Shown here: one piece after another, positions 7,901 through 16,068 of the stretch
Layout of the letters: the number at the start of each line of letters is the position of its first letter
Numbering within the stretch: the first letter of the stretch is position 1
Origin: Planctomycetota bacterium
Lineage (GTDB): Bacteria > Planctomycetota > Phycisphaerae > SM23-33
NCBI GenBank assembly: GCA_022705325.1
Contig: JAKJER010000004.1
Coordinates: 1-64,000, forward strand
Reading direction: 5' to 3'
DNA length: 64,000 nucleotides
Program-made: the position numbers and the translations under genes
Notes under the pieces: generated by a model
The model's database searches: none
Told to the model about the DNA's origin: nothing
What the model saw: the letters and a program-made list of their open reading frames with translations, nothing else

Positions 7901-8055
7901 CCTCGCACGTTCTTCCGTATCCTCTCCTTGGTCTTTTCCCAATCTGACAAGGTATCCTTGCCAGCCTTGAGAGCTTCTTCACGATCTCGAAGAACGGCTT
8001 TATGCCACTCGGGCGATTCCACGCTATATTCGTCTCGTGAAGAATCCTCCTGCAT
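7897..8055 (-). CDS. Short addiction-module antitoxin-like ORF (probably a remnant)
   Basis: A 52-residue ORF reading MQEDSSRDEYSVESPEWHKA and onward to LSDWEKTKERIRKNV. The PEWH...LRDREEALKAG...DWEKTKERIRK pattern is the C-terminal half of the putative addiction module component family (Unstab_antitox), small antitoxins usually of 60-80 residues. The first helix of the family is missing, and the frame is closed by a TAG inside the TTAGGGAATAGGG repeat array immediately upstream, which suggests truncation. No good ribosome site precedes the ATG and no RelE/ParE-type toxin lies nearby. The stop codon overlaps the convergent stop of the propeller/FGE gene. Confidence 0.6.
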   Translation of the reverse strand: MQEDSSRDEYSVESPEWHKAVLRDREEALKAGKDTLSDWEKTKERIRKNVRG

Positions 8056-8060
8056 CGGCA

Positions 8061-8125
8061 GGTCCCTCTTCCCTAATCCCTATTCCCTAATCCCTATCCC
8101 CTCGTCCCTATTCCCTATTCTCTAT
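8061..8125 (-). repeat. AGGGATTAGGGAATAGGG array, copy 1
   Basis: Read on the minus strand this is a string of GGGAATAGGGA, GGGATAGGGATTAGGG and GGGATTAGGGAAGAGGGA units. It starts inside the last codons and stop of the FAD protein and ends next to the antitoxin-like ORF. Related copies follow two other genes (29513-29535 and 61911-61954) in the same orientation relative to the upstream gene. Confidence 0.7.
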
Positions 8126-10174
8126 TTCGAAGATCTTCCCTTCGCGGAACTCCTCCCACACGATCTCGAAGGGTTCGTCGTAGTCGCCCGTCGGGCGTGG
8201 GACCTCGTCGCGGAGGTCGAACAGGTCGCCGGCGTCCGGGTTGTACGTGACATAGAGAATGTGGTTTCGCAGGGCCGGGTTCTCCGGGCGGAAGCGGTAG
8301 GGCTGTTTGGTGGCCGGGTTGATCAGGCGCGGATGCATCTGTTGGCCCGTCTCGGCCAGCACGCAGTGGCTGCCCCGGCTGCCCGAGCCGCGTTCCAGCA
8401 GGCCGACGATCGCCTTGAGCATCGCCAGGTGCGTCAGGCACTGCTGGATCGCTCGCGTCGCCGCGGGCAACTGGCGCGGCGACGTCACTCGCAGTTCGCC
8501 CGCGATGAGCCGGGCGTACTGGCGCCGCGCACTGGCCAGGGCCCTGCGGGCGGCCTCGAGGTTGCGGAGGTGTGCCCCGTAGCGGGTCATGCGAGTGCGG
8601 ACCTCGTCCATCGCCTGCTCGGGCGTGACCTTGCCGCGCCGCCCGCTCTTCAACAGGCCGTCCAGGCGCTGCATCGCGGCTGCGGCGCCGTCGCGCAACG
8701 TCGAGCGGCCGCGTTTCAGGTTCGGGTCCTTCCAGCCGTACACGGCGGCGATGCACTCCGCCGCCCGCATCCCGCCGACCTGCCCGGCATTCAGGGCCGA
8801 GCCGCCCGGGCGCTTCACCCCGTGCGTGCCGGCCATCTCGCCAACGACGAACGTGCGGCGCAGGTTGCTCTCCCACCACTTGTTGACCGCGAACCCGCCG
8901 TTCTGGTGCTGGGCGCAGAGGGCGATCTCCAGCGGCTGGCGGCGCAGGTCGATGCCGTTCTCCGCGTAAATGTCGACGGCCGGCGCGTTCATGTGCGCCA
9001 GCCGCTCGATGGGCAATGCCTGCAGGGCCTCGGTGCGCTCGAGGTACTCCAGGGCCTCGTCGCCGATCCGGGAGAGGTGGAACCCATCCCAGCCGCTTCT
9101 GCCGATCGGGTTGTGGAGGAAGTCCATCCACACCCTTCGCCCTCGGAGGGCTGTCTCCTGGTGGACGGCCATGTCGATCAGCGACGACTGGTGGCCCGCG
9201 ATCCGCTGGGCGTCGAAGGGCCACTGGTAGCCCTTGAGGAAGATCGCCGTCGCCATCGACGCCATGTCCGGGAAGTACTCGGTGAGGAACTCGCGCGGGG
9301 TCTTGCCCGCGGCGTTGGTGGAGAAGATCCGCGGGACCACCTGCATGTACGTCCCGCTGACGTTCCAGCGAAAGGCGACCGACGCGAGCCCGTACTGGCT
9401 TTCGGTGAGGTTGCAGGCCTCCAGGCCCGCCTGGAAGGCCGCCCCGTGGATGCCGTACTGGCCCTTGGGATACACGCTGGAGCGGTAGATGTCGCCGGGT
9501 CCGCCGGCGGCGAGGACCCAGTTCTCCGCGGCGAAGAGCGTCAGCGCCGGCTTGTCGCCGCTGCGGCGAACTTGGTCCAGGCAGAGCATGCCGACGATGC
9601 GGCGGCCGGCGCCTTCGCCCGCGGTGATGAACTCAGCCACCGACTGGTGGTCGATGATGCGGACGCCCTCGCGCTGCGCCTGGGCCTGGAGGCACTCGCT
9701 CATGAAGCGCGAGGTCTTGGGCCCGGCGCTGGTGGCCCGCTCGCAGGGGTCGTGGTCGGTCTTGTAGCCGATGAACGCCCCGTTGGGATCGTGCGGGAAG
9801 GGCACGCCCGCCTCGACCAGGTGATGGAATGCCCGCAGCGAGCCTATGCCCTCGGCCAGGGCGGTGTCGCCGTGGCAGCAGCCGAAAGCTGTCAGGGCTT
9901 GCGCGAACTCGATGGCGGAATCGCTTACCCGCGGGCTGGTGCCCATCTTGTAGTACGTCTGCTTGTCCGACCCGCTCATGCGCGAAGCGCCCAGGCGCAC
10001 CCCCCCGGTCACCACCAGCACGTGCTTCTGGGGTTCGTTCACGCCGCGACTTCGCCACTGGCGGACGAGCTGCACGGCGGCGTTCATCCCCGCCGCCCCA
10101 GCCCCCACGACGATCGTGTTGGCCGCGTACAGCGGCACGGACCGGCCCAGGATTCTGATGGTGGTTCTTCGCAT
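8108..10174 (-). CDS. FAD-binding protein, fumarate reductase/SDH flavoprotein-like
   Basis: A 688-residue protein with a dinucleotide-binding motif at the start (NTIVVGAGAAGMNAAVQL, residues 19-36) and a second FAD-contact region NWVLAAGGPGDIYRSSVYP. A substrate-cap-like section (AFQAGLEACNLTESQYGLAS) and the C-terminal VVGEMAGTHGVKRPGGSALN motif, typical of fumarate reductase/succinate dehydrogenase flavoproteins, follow. It has no export signal, so a cytoplasmic oxidoreductase is likely; the substrate is unknown. It lies 104 bases downstream of the SDR gene on the same strand, so the two may act on one pathway. Its last residues and stop (ENRE then TAG) are written by the AGGGAATAGGG repeat, an odd origin for a C-terminus. 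Confidence 0.8.
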   Translation of the reverse strand: MRRTTIRILGRSVPLYAANTIVVGAGAAGMNAAVQLVRQWRSRGVNEPQKHVLVVTGGVRLGASRMSGSDKQTYYKMGTSPRVSDSAIEFAQALTAFGCCHGDTALAEGIGSLRAFHHLVEAGVPFPHDPNGAFIGYKTDHDPCERATSAGPKTSRFMSECLQAQAQREGVRIIDHQSVAEFITAGEGAGRRIVGMLCLDQVRRSGDKPALTLFAAENWVLAAGGPGDIYRSSVYPKGQYGIHGAAFQAGLEACNLTESQYGLASVAFRWNVSGTYMQVVPRIFSTNAAGKTPREFLTEYFPDMASMATAIFLKGYQWPFDAQRIAGHQSSLIDMAVHQETALRGRRVWMDFLHNPIGRSGWDGFHLSRIGDEALEYLERTEALQALPIERLAHMNAPAVDIYAENGIDLRRQPLEIALCAQHQNGGFAVNKWWESNLRRTFVVGEMAGTHGVKRPGGSALNAGQVGGMRAAECIAAVYGWKDPNLKRGRSTLRDGAAAAMQRLDGLLKSGRRGKVTPEQAMDEVRTRMTRYGAHLRNLEAARRALASARRQYARLIAGELRVTSPRQLPAATRAIQQCLTHLAMLKAIVGLLERGSGSRGSHCVLAETGQQMHPRLINPATKQPYRFRPENPALRNHILYVTYNPDAGDLFDLRDEVPRPTGDYDEPFEIVWEEFREGKIFEIENRE

Positions 10175-10278
10175 GTTTCGCCTCGACCTGTTCGAACGAA
10201 CGTGCGACAGCGCGTCCGGTCCGGGTCAGCCGGGGGTGGACGCGAACGCTGTCGAGGGCCCGCGGGGCCCTTCTGTTT

Positions 10279-11037
10279 CTACAGGATTCTCATGTGGAAC
10301 CCGCCGTCGATGTCCAGCACGGCGCCGGTGGCGAATTTCAGCTCGCCCCGCGCGCAGAGCGCCACCGCCCGGGCCACGTCGGCCGGCTGGCCCCAGCGGC
10401 GGATGGGCGTGAGGCCCTCGGCGATCAGACGGTCGTACTTCTCCTTGACCGGCGCGGTCATGTCCGAGGCGATCACGCCCGGGCGGATCTCGTAGACGCC
10501 GATGCCGAACTCCGCCAGCCGCGTCGCCCACAGCTTGGTGGACATGGACATGCCGGCCTTGGCGATGCAGTACTCGCCCCGCAGCGGCGAGACGGTGTAG
10601 GCGCTGATGGACGAGATGTTGACGACGCACATCCAGTCGTCGGGACGGTCCTTTCGCTGCTGGATCATGTAGCGGGCGGCCGCCTGGGTCAGGAAGTGCG
10701 GGCCCTTGAGGTCGGTGTTGAGGATGCGGTCAAAGGTGTCCTCGGTGGCCTCCAGCAGGTCACTGCGGTTGGTGATGCCGGCGTTATTGACCAGCACGTC
10801 CAGTCTCCCGAATCGGTCAGCCACTTCCTCCAGGGCCTTGGCCCGGTCGTCGGCGGACGCGACGTCGCCGACCAGCGAGACGGCCCGCCGGCCCTCGGCT
10901 TCGATGGCGGCGACGGTCGCCTCGGCCCGGTGGGGGCCCAGGATGGCCAGGTCGTAGCCCTCGCGAGCGAGTTGGAGTGCGATGGCGGCCCCGATACTGC
11001 GGGAGGCGCCGGTGATGAGCGCTGCCGGTGCGGACAT
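10279..11037 (-). CDS. Short-chain dehydrogenase/reductase, 3-ketoacyl-ACP reductase-like
   Basis: A 252-residue classical SDR. The N-terminal cofactor motif is TGASRSIGAAIALQLA, followed by NNAG in VLVNNAGITN. The catalytic serine region is VVNISSISAYTVSP and the YxxxK motif is YCIAKAG. The C-terminus ends in GAVLDIDGGFH as in FabG-type enzymes. The start at 11037 has AGGA nine bases upstream; a longer frame upstream would add a spurious hydrophobic tail from the repeat element. It precedes the FAD protein on the same strand. The substrate cannot be read from sequence; a sugar or polyol oxidoreductase is as likely as fatty acid synthesis because no fab genes are near. Confidence 0.88.
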   Translation of the reverse strand: MSAPAALITGASRSIGAAIALQLAREGYDLAILGPHRAEATVAAIEAEGRRAVSLVGDVASADDRAKALEEVADRFGRLDVLVNNAGITNRSDLLEATEDTFDRILNTDLKGPHFLTQAAARYMIQQRKDRPDDWMCVVNISSISAYTVSPLRGEYCIAKAGMSMSTKLWATRLAEFGIGVYEIRPGVIASDMTAPVKEKYDRLIAEGLTPIRRWGQPADVARAVALCARGELKFATGAVLDIDGGFHMRIL

Positions 11038-11088
11038 GGGCGAAGGTCCTTTCTGGTTGTGCCCTACAGCATACCCCGGCGGCGACGG

Positions 11089-11217
11089 AATCACAAAGAT
11101 CACCAAGACCACCGAGACCACAGAGAATAGAAAAAAGAAGAACACAAAGACAGCCCCTTTGGGATCTCTCTGTTTCTTCTTTGTGATCTTTGGGGTCTTC
11201 GTGGTCTTGGTGATTTG
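11089..11217. repeat. Large imperfect inverted repeat of CACCAAGACCAC-type units
   Basis: The left arm (AATCACAAAGATCACCAAGA at 11089 onward) and the right arm (GTCTTCGTGGTCTTGGTGAT near 11195-11214) are near-complementary over most of the element, with A-rich AAGAAGAACACAAAGA and TTTCTTCTTTGTGATCTTT in the middle. It fills the gap between the divergent SDR and gnd genes. Elements made of the same ACCACGAAGACACAAAG vocabulary are common between genes in environmental PVC genomes; their function is unknown. A shorter trace is at 23727-23757. Confidence 0.7.
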
Positions 11218-11234
11218 CCCCCCCCACGATTTGC

Positions 11235-11262
11235 TTGCATCCGCCTGCGTGCCCGCTAGGAT
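11235..11262 (+). promoter_or_regulatory. Candidate promoter of gnd
   Basis: TTGCAT at 11235-11240 and TAGGAT at 11257-11262 are 16 bases apart, about 70 bases before the gnd start. The same -10 hexamer, TAGGAT, appears in the candidate promoter at 17669-17697. Confidence 0.35.
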
Positions 11263-11334
11263 AGTGGGGCTTTGCGGCGGGCAGCGGCCCGCCCGTCGTT
11301 ACATCCAATGAGATTGCCAACAAGGAGACCGGAT

Positions 11335-12807
11335 ATGGCAGCGCAAGCGGACCTCGGGTTGATCGGCTTGGCCGTGATGGGCCAGAACCTCGTCATGAAC
11401 ATGAGCGACCACGGCTTCACCGTGGCGGTGTTCAACCGCACCGTTTCGAAGGTGGACGACTTCAAGAACGGCGAGGCCAAGGACCGCGACAATATCATCG
11501 GCACGCACTCGATCGAGGAGTTCGTGGCCGCGCTGAAGCGCCCGCGCCGGGCCATGCTGCTGGTCAAGGCCGGGCAGGCGGTCGACCAGTTCATCGAGAT
11601 GCTCATCCCGCACCTCGAGCCGGGCGACATCATCATCGACGGGGGCAACAGCAACTTCAACGACACCGTCCGCCGCACCAAGTACGTCGAGTCCAAGGGC
11701 CTGCTGTACATCGGCACGGGCGTCAGCGGCGGCGAGGAAGGCGCCCGCCACGGCCCGTCGATCATGCCCGGCGGCAGCCCGGCCGCCTGGCCGCACGTCA
11801 AGCCCATCTTCCAGGCCGTGTCCGCCAAGGCCCTGGACCCCAAGACCGGAACCCAGGAGCCCTGCTGCGACTGGGTCGGCGAGGACGGCGCGGGCCACTT
11901 CGTCAAGATGGTCCACAACGGCATCGAGTACGGCGACATGCAGCTCATCTGCGAGGCCTACCAGCTCATGAGCGCCATCGGAATGACGCCCGCCGAGATG
12001 CACGAGGTCTTCGCCGAGTGGAACAAGGGCGACCTCGACAGCTACCTCATCGAGATCACCCGCGACATCCTGGCCAAGACCGACGACGAGACGGGCAAGC
12101 CCATGGTCGACGTGATCCTGGACACCGCCGGGCAGAAGGGCACAGGCAAGTGGACGGCCGTCACCGCCCTGGACCTGGGCCAGCCGCTCACGCTGATTGG
12201 CGAGGCCGTGTTCGCCCGCTGCCTGTCGGCAATGAAGGACGAGCGGGTGGCCGCCAGCTCCAAGCTCCGCGGGCCCAAGCCCAAGTTCCGCGGCAAGCGG
12301 GAGAAGTTCGTCGACGACGTCCGCCAGGCCCTCTACGCCAGCAAGATCGTCTCCTACGCCCAGGGCTACCAACTCATGCGATCGGCGGCCGAGGAGTTCC
12401 AGTGGAACCTCAACTACGGCGGGATCGCCCTCATGTGGCGGGGCGGGTGCATCATCCGAAGCCAGTTCCTGGGCAAGATCAAGGAAGCCTTCGACAAGAA
12501 GCCCAAGCTGGTCAACCTGATGCTCACGCCGTACTTCAAGAAGGCCCTGTCCAAGGCCCAGGGCGCCTGGCGGCGGACCATCCAGCAGGCGACCAAGCTG
12601 GGCGTGCCCGCGCCGGCCTTCAGCACGGCCCTGGCCTACTACGACGGCTACCGCGCCGAGCGCCTGCCCGCCAACCTGCTCCAGGCCCAGCGCGACTACT
12701 TCGGCGCGCACACCTACGAGCGCCTGGACAAGCCGCGCGGGCAGTTCTTCCACACCAACTGGACCGGCACCGGCGGGACCACCACGGCCGGCACGTATAC
12801 CGCCTAG
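11335..12807 (+). CDS. gnd: 6-phosphogluconate dehydrogenase, decarboxylating
   Basis: A 490-residue enzyme of the oxidative pentose phosphate pathway; it converts 6-phosphogluconate to ribulose 5-phosphate with NADP+. The N-terminal Rossmann motif is [16 protein letters not shown]. The substrate signature [18 protein letters not shown], the catalytic [10 protein letters not shown], and the family signature [14 protein letters not shown] are all intact. Length fits the long (about 470-490) dimeric class. The ATG at 11335 has AAGGAG seven bases upstream. The C-terminal tail is Gly/Thr-rich ([14 protein letters not shown]), as in many family members. It stands alone between a repeat-filled divergent region and a dyad followed by nth. 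Confidence 0.97.
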   Translation: MAAQADLGLIGLAVMGQNLVMNMSDHGFTVAVFNRTVSKVDDFKNGEAKDRDNIIGTHSIEEFVAALKRPRRAMLLVKAGQAVDQFIEMLIPHLEPGDIIIDGGNSNFNDTVRRTKYVESKGLLYIGTGVSGGEEGARHGPSIMPGGSPAAWPHVKPIFQAVSAKALDPKTGTQEPCCDWVGEDGAGHFVKMVHNGIEYGDMQLICEAYQLMSAIGMTPAEMHEVFAEWNKGDLDSYLIEITRDILAKTDDETGKPMVDVILDTAGQKGTGKWTAVTALDLGQPLTLIGEAVFARCLSAMKDERVAASSKLRGPKPKFRGKREKFVDDVRQALYASKIVSYAQGYQLMRSAAEEFQWNLNYGGIALMWRGGCIIRSQFLGKIKEAFDKKPKLVNLMLTPYFKKALSKAQGAWRRTIQQATKLGVPAPAFSTALAYYDGYRAERLPANLLQAQRDYFGAHTYERLDKPRGQFFHTNWTGTGGTTTAGTYTA

Positions 12808-12840
12808 GCCCGCCGCCGCGGACAATCGGAATGACAGGAT

Positions 12841-12869
12841 CGTGGCACGGGCCGGACGCCCGTGCCACG
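12841..12869. repeat. Perfect 12-bp hairpin between gnd and nth
   Basis: CGTGGCACGGGC (12841-12852) pairs perfectly with GCCCGTGCCACG (12858-12869) across CGGAC. No T-tract follows on either strand, so it looks like a REP-type palindrome rather than a standard terminator, though it could still stop or stabilise the gnd mRNA. Confidence 0.7.
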
Positions 12870-12891
12870 GTCATTATGATCGGAGCCTGAT

Positions 12892-13545
12892 ATGCCGGCA
12901 GAGAGCCAGGCCGACAGAAAGAAACGGACGCGGCAGATCATCGCGAAGCTGCGCAAGGCCTACCCCGACGCCCGTTGCGCCCTGAACTTCTCCAACCCGC
13001 TCGAACTCCTGGTGGCCACCATCCTGTCGGCCCAGACCACCGACAAGGGCGTCAACGTCGTCACCGGGAAGCTGTTCCAGAAGTACCGATCCGCCGCCGA
13101 CTACGCCGATGCCGACACCGAGACCCTCCAGCAGGAGATCAAGCCCACGGGCTTCTTCCGCAACAAGGCCAAGTCGGTCCAGGGGGCCTGCCGGCAGATC
13201 CGGGACCGCTTCGCCGGGCGGGTGCCGGACACCATGGACGAGCTGCTCACCCTTCCCGGCGTGGCCCGCAAGACCGCCAACGTCGTCCTGGGCAACGCCT
13301 TCGGCAAGAACGAGGGCTTCACCGTCGACCGCCACGTGCTGCGGGTGGCCGCTCGCCTGGGCCTGAGCAGGACCGACAAGCCCGAGAAGATGGAACAGGA
13401 ACTGATGGAACTGGTCCCGCGGGCGGACTGGACGAACTTCTCGCACATGCTGGTCCTGCACGGCCGGGCGATCTGCGCCGCCCGCAAGCCCGCCTGCGAC
13501 GGCTGCCCGATCAACAAACTCTGCCCCGGTGCGTTCAAGGTGTAG
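12892..13545 (+). CDS. nth: Endonuclease III (DNA glycosylase/AP lyase)
   Basis: A 217-residue base-excision-repair enzyme that removes oxidised pyrimidines and cuts the abasic site. The helix-hairpin-helix LPGVARKTANVVLG (residues 121-134) holds the catalytic lysine K127, and TVDRHVLR contains the catalytic aspartate D146. The four iron-sulfur cysteines C195, C202, C205 and C211 have the usual C-x6-C-x2-C-x5-C spacing. Length is normal for the family. The stop codon TAG is also the first unit of the TAGTAGCCAGTAGCC repeat that follows. Confidence 0.97.
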   Translation: MPAESQADRKKRTRQIIAKLRKAYPDARCALNFSNPLELLVATILSAQTTDKGVNVVTGKLFQKYRSAADYADADTETLQQEIKPTGFFRNKAKSVQGACRQIRDRFAGRVPDTMDELLTLPGVARKTANVVLGNAFGKNEGFTVDRHVLRVAARLGLSRTDKPEKMEQELMELVPRADWTNFSHMLVLHGRAICAARKPACDGCPINKLCPGAFKV

Positions 13546-13630
13546 TAGCCAGTAGCCAGTAGCCAGTAGCCAGTAGCGAGTGATCTGTAGTCAGCGCCCG
13601 GCGACGGCCTGGTCACTTCAGTGAGCCAGG
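13543..13630. repeat. AGTAGCC tandem repeat plus CCTGGTCACT dyad, copy 1
   Basis: Five AGTAGCC-type units run from the nth stop codon to 13580. They are followed at 13608-13630 by the hairpin CCTGGTCACT-TC-AGTGAGCCAGG (one bulged base). The same two parts, in opposite order, recur at 21598-21650, and AGTAGCC-like units alone at 40741-40769. This makes a composite dispersed element. Confidence 0.7.
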
Positions 13631-13677
13631 TCAAGCGGGACAAGTAGTCAACAGCCAATTCGAGAGGAGTTGGGCTC

Positions 13678-15147
13678 ATGGCGAATCAGATGGATCGGCG
13701 GGAGATGATGGCGCGGACGATGGGGGCGGTGATGGCGGGGCTCGGGCTGACCGGCTCGCTTGCGAGCGGCCAGGGCAAGGGCGCCGACGGCAAGAAACGC
13801 CCCAACATCCTGTGGCTGATCGGCGAGGACTTCGGCTGCCATCTCGGCTGCTACGGCACGAAAGAGGTGTGGTCGCCCAATCTGGACAAGCTGGCGGCCG
13901 AGGGCGTCCGCTACAACCGGTTCTACACCACCGCCCCGGTCTGTTCGCCCAGCCGGTCGGCCTTCATGACCGGCATGTACCAGACGACCATCGGCGTCCA
14001 CAACCACCGCTCCCACCGCGACGACGGCTACGCCCTGCCAGACGGAGTCTGCGTCTTCACCGACATCCTCCGCCGCGACGGCTACTACACCGCCAACGTC
14101 CGCGAGTTCCCCAAGGAGGTGGGCTTCCGCGGGACGGGCAAGACCGACTGGAACTTCACCTACCAGGGCAAGCCCTTCGACACCGCCTCCTGGACGGACC
14201 TCAAGGACCACCAGCCCTTCTACGCCCAGGTCAACTTCAGCGAGACGCACCGCACTTTCCGTGCCCCGCCCAAGGCCGATCCGGCCAAGGTCGACCTGCC
14301 CCCGTACTACCCCGACCACCCGGTCGCCCGCAAGGACTGGGCGGCCTACCTGGACTCCGCCAGCGAGCTGGACCGCAAGATCGGCCTGGTGCTCAAGCAG
14401 CTCGAAGCGGACGGCCTGGCCGATGACACGATCGTGGTCTTCTTCGGCGACAACGGCGAGGCCCACGTCCGCGGCAAGCAGTTCTGCTACGAGACGGGCC
14501 TGCACGTGCCCATGATTATCCGCTGGGCGAAGAACTTCCCGGTTCCCGAGCACTTCAAGCCCGGCAGCGCGGACGACCGGCTGCTGATGAGCATCGACCT
14601 GTCCGCCACCACGCTGGACGTGGCCGGGTCGAAGCTGCCGGACAAGATGGAGGGGCGACCGTTCCTGGGGCCCCGTGCGGTTGACCGCCAGTACGTCTAT
14701 GGCGCCCGCGACCGCTGCGACGAAACGGTCTTCCGCATCCGCACCGCGTGCGACAAGCGGTACCGCTACATCCGCAACTTCCTGAACGACCGCCCGCTGC
14801 TCCAGCCCAACAAGTACAAGGAGCGGCAGTACCCGGTGTGGAACCTGCTCAAGGAACTGAACGCCCAGGGCAAACTCAAGCCCGAGCAGGCCGCTCTGTG
14901 CGCCCCCAGCCGGGCGGCGGAGGAACTCTACGATCTCCAGGCCGACCCGCACGAGACCAGGAACCTCGCGTCAGATCCCGCCCACGCCGACACGCTCAAG
15001 CGCATGCGCAAGGCGCTGGAGGAGTGGATCGAGCAGACCAACGACCAGGGGCGCGCCCTCGAGTCCGAAGACGTTGCCCGCAACGAAGGACGGACCCGGG
15101 CCGCCAAGCCCAAGGCCGACAAGAAGAACAAGAAAAAGAAGGAATGA
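13678..15147 (+). CDS. Cys-type sulfatase, Tat-exported
   Basis: A 489-residue arylsulfatase-family enzyme that hydrolyses sulfate esters, probably on a sulfated polysaccharide. The N-terminus looks like a Tat signal (DRREMMARTMGAVMAGLGL). RPNILWLIGEDFGCHLGCYG carries the metal-binding acidic residues. The active-site motif C89-S-P-S-R matches the C-x-P-x-R motif that is matured to formylglycine. DDTIVVFFGDNGEAH supplies more metal ligands, and the C-terminus has the ELYDLQADPHETRNLA motif and a Lys-rich tail. AGGAG lies before the ATG. It is flanked by housekeeping genes rather than a degradation locus, so the substrate is unknown. The convergent tyrA gene follows after 39 bases. Confidence 0.95.
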   Translation: MANQMDRREMMARTMGAVMAGLGLTGSLASGQGKGADGKKRPNILWLIGEDFGCHLGCYGTKEVWSPNLDKLAAEGVRYNRFYTTAPVCSPSRSAFMTGMYQTTIGVHNHRSHRDDGYALPDGVCVFTDILRRDGYYTANVREFPKEVGFRGTGKTDWNFTYQGKPFDTASWTDLKDHQPFYAQVNFSETHRTFRAPPKADPAKVDLPPYYPDHPVARKDWAAYLDSASELDRKIGLVLKQLEADGLADDTIVVFFGDNGEAHVRGKQFCYETGLHVPMIIRWAKNFPVPEHFKPGSADDRLLMSIDLSATTLDVAGSKLPDKMEGRPFLGPRAVDRQYVYGARDRCDETVFRIRTACDKRYRYIRNFLNDRPLLQPNKYKERQYPVWNLLKELNAQGKLKPEQAALCAPSRAAEELYDLQADPHETRNLASDPAHADTLKRMRKALEEWIEQTNDQGRALESEDVARNEGRTRAAKPKADKKNKKKKE

Positions 15148-15186
15148 CCTGTCCGGTTGACACTGGGCAGTATTCAGTGGTCAATG

Positions 15187-16068
15187 CTATTCCGCCGCCA
15201 GGCGGCGATCGACGGGTTCCTTGAGGAGCGTGTCGGCCCGGCGCTTCTTGGCGAGCGTCAGCAACTTCTCCAGTTCCCGGGCGTCGCCCATCTCCAGCAG
15301 GTCCCGCAGGTGCATGAGGCGCTCGTCGAAGCGGTCCAGGGCGCCCAGGATGGCCCGGCGGTTGGTCAGGAGGATGTCGCGCCACATCTCGGGATCGCCC
15401 CCGGCCAGGCGGGTCGCGTCGCGAAAGCCCGTCGCCGCCACCTGAAGCGAATGGCTGTCGGGCAGGAGCATGAGCAGGCTGGCCAGCACGTGCGGCAGGT
15501 GGGAAATCGCCGCCACCGCTCGGTCGTGCTCAGCCGGGCCCATCCGCACCGTCCTCGTGCCCAGCAGTTGCCAGAATCGCTCGATGCGCCTCACCAGGCG
15601 CGGGGGGGTCCTGGTGCTGGGGGTGACGATGCACGTGGCGCCGGCGAACAGGTCCGCGCGGGCGAAGCTGACGCCCTTCTGTTCGCTGCCGGCCATGGGA
15701 TGGCTGCCCACGAACGGCCCGCCGGCGCCCAGCAGGCGCTCGGCCTGACGGACGACGGCCGACTTGGTCGAGCCCACGTCGGTCACTGCAGCCCCGCGGC
15801 GCAGGTGAGGGGCAATCTCCCGCAGGTGGCGGGCGAACGCCCCCACGGGCGTGGCCAGGATCACCAGGTCGCTCTGTACGACCGCGGGCGCAGGATCCAG
15901 GTGGGCCGTGTCGATCGCCCCGGCGTCCAGGGCCATCTGAAGGCTCTCGCGCCGCCGGCCGACACCGGCGATCCGAACGGACGGATCGCACGCCTTGAGG
16001 GCGAGGGCGGCCGAGCCGCCCAGCAGGCCCACGCCGATCACCGTTACGTGTCGCAACTTGTCGCGCAT
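15187..16068 (-). CDS. tyrA: Prephenate dehydrogenase
   Basis: A 293-residue enzyme of tyrosine synthesis that oxidatively decarboxylates prephenate to 4-hydroxyphenylpyruvate with NAD(P)+. The cofactor motif is VIGVGLLGGSAALALK near residues 10-25. The conserved family motifs VTDVGSTKSAVV, FVGSHPMAGSEQKG and the helix EHDRAVAAISHLPHVLASLL are all present. ATRLAGGDPEMWRDILLTN matches the C-terminal helical domain. There is no ACT or chorismate-mutase domain. The ATG at 16068 is preferred because the Rossmann motif lies a normal distance from it; upstream sequence is Pro/Arg-rich repeat. No strong ribosome site is visible. Confidence 0.95.
   Translation of the reverse strand: MRDKLRHVTVIGVGLLGGSAALALKACDPSVRIAGVGRRRESLQMALDAGAIDTAHLDPAPAVVQSDLVILATPVGAFARHLREIAPHLRRGAAVTDVGSTKSAVVRQAERLLGAGGPFVGSHPMAGSEQKGVSFARADLFAGATCIVTPSTRTPPRLVRRIERFWQLLGTRTVRMGPAEHDRAVAAISHLPHVLASLLMLLPDSHSLQVAATGFRDATRLAGGDPEMWRDILLTNRRAILGALDRFDERLMHLRDLLEMGDARELEKLLTLAKKRRADTLLKEPVDRRLAAE

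Noticed and set aside
8061..8125. CRISPR array or telomere repeat
   Set aside because: Units are 6-8 bases, imperfect and without spacers; the TTAGGG likeness is part of a mixed AGGGAATAGGG pattern.
7928..10495. 855-codon plus-strand frame opposite the FAD protein
   Set aside because: Antisense shadow; the minus-strand frame has clear FAD motifs.
13543..13580. CRISPR-like direct repeats
   Set aside because: The 7-base AGTAGCC units are adjacent with no unique spacers.
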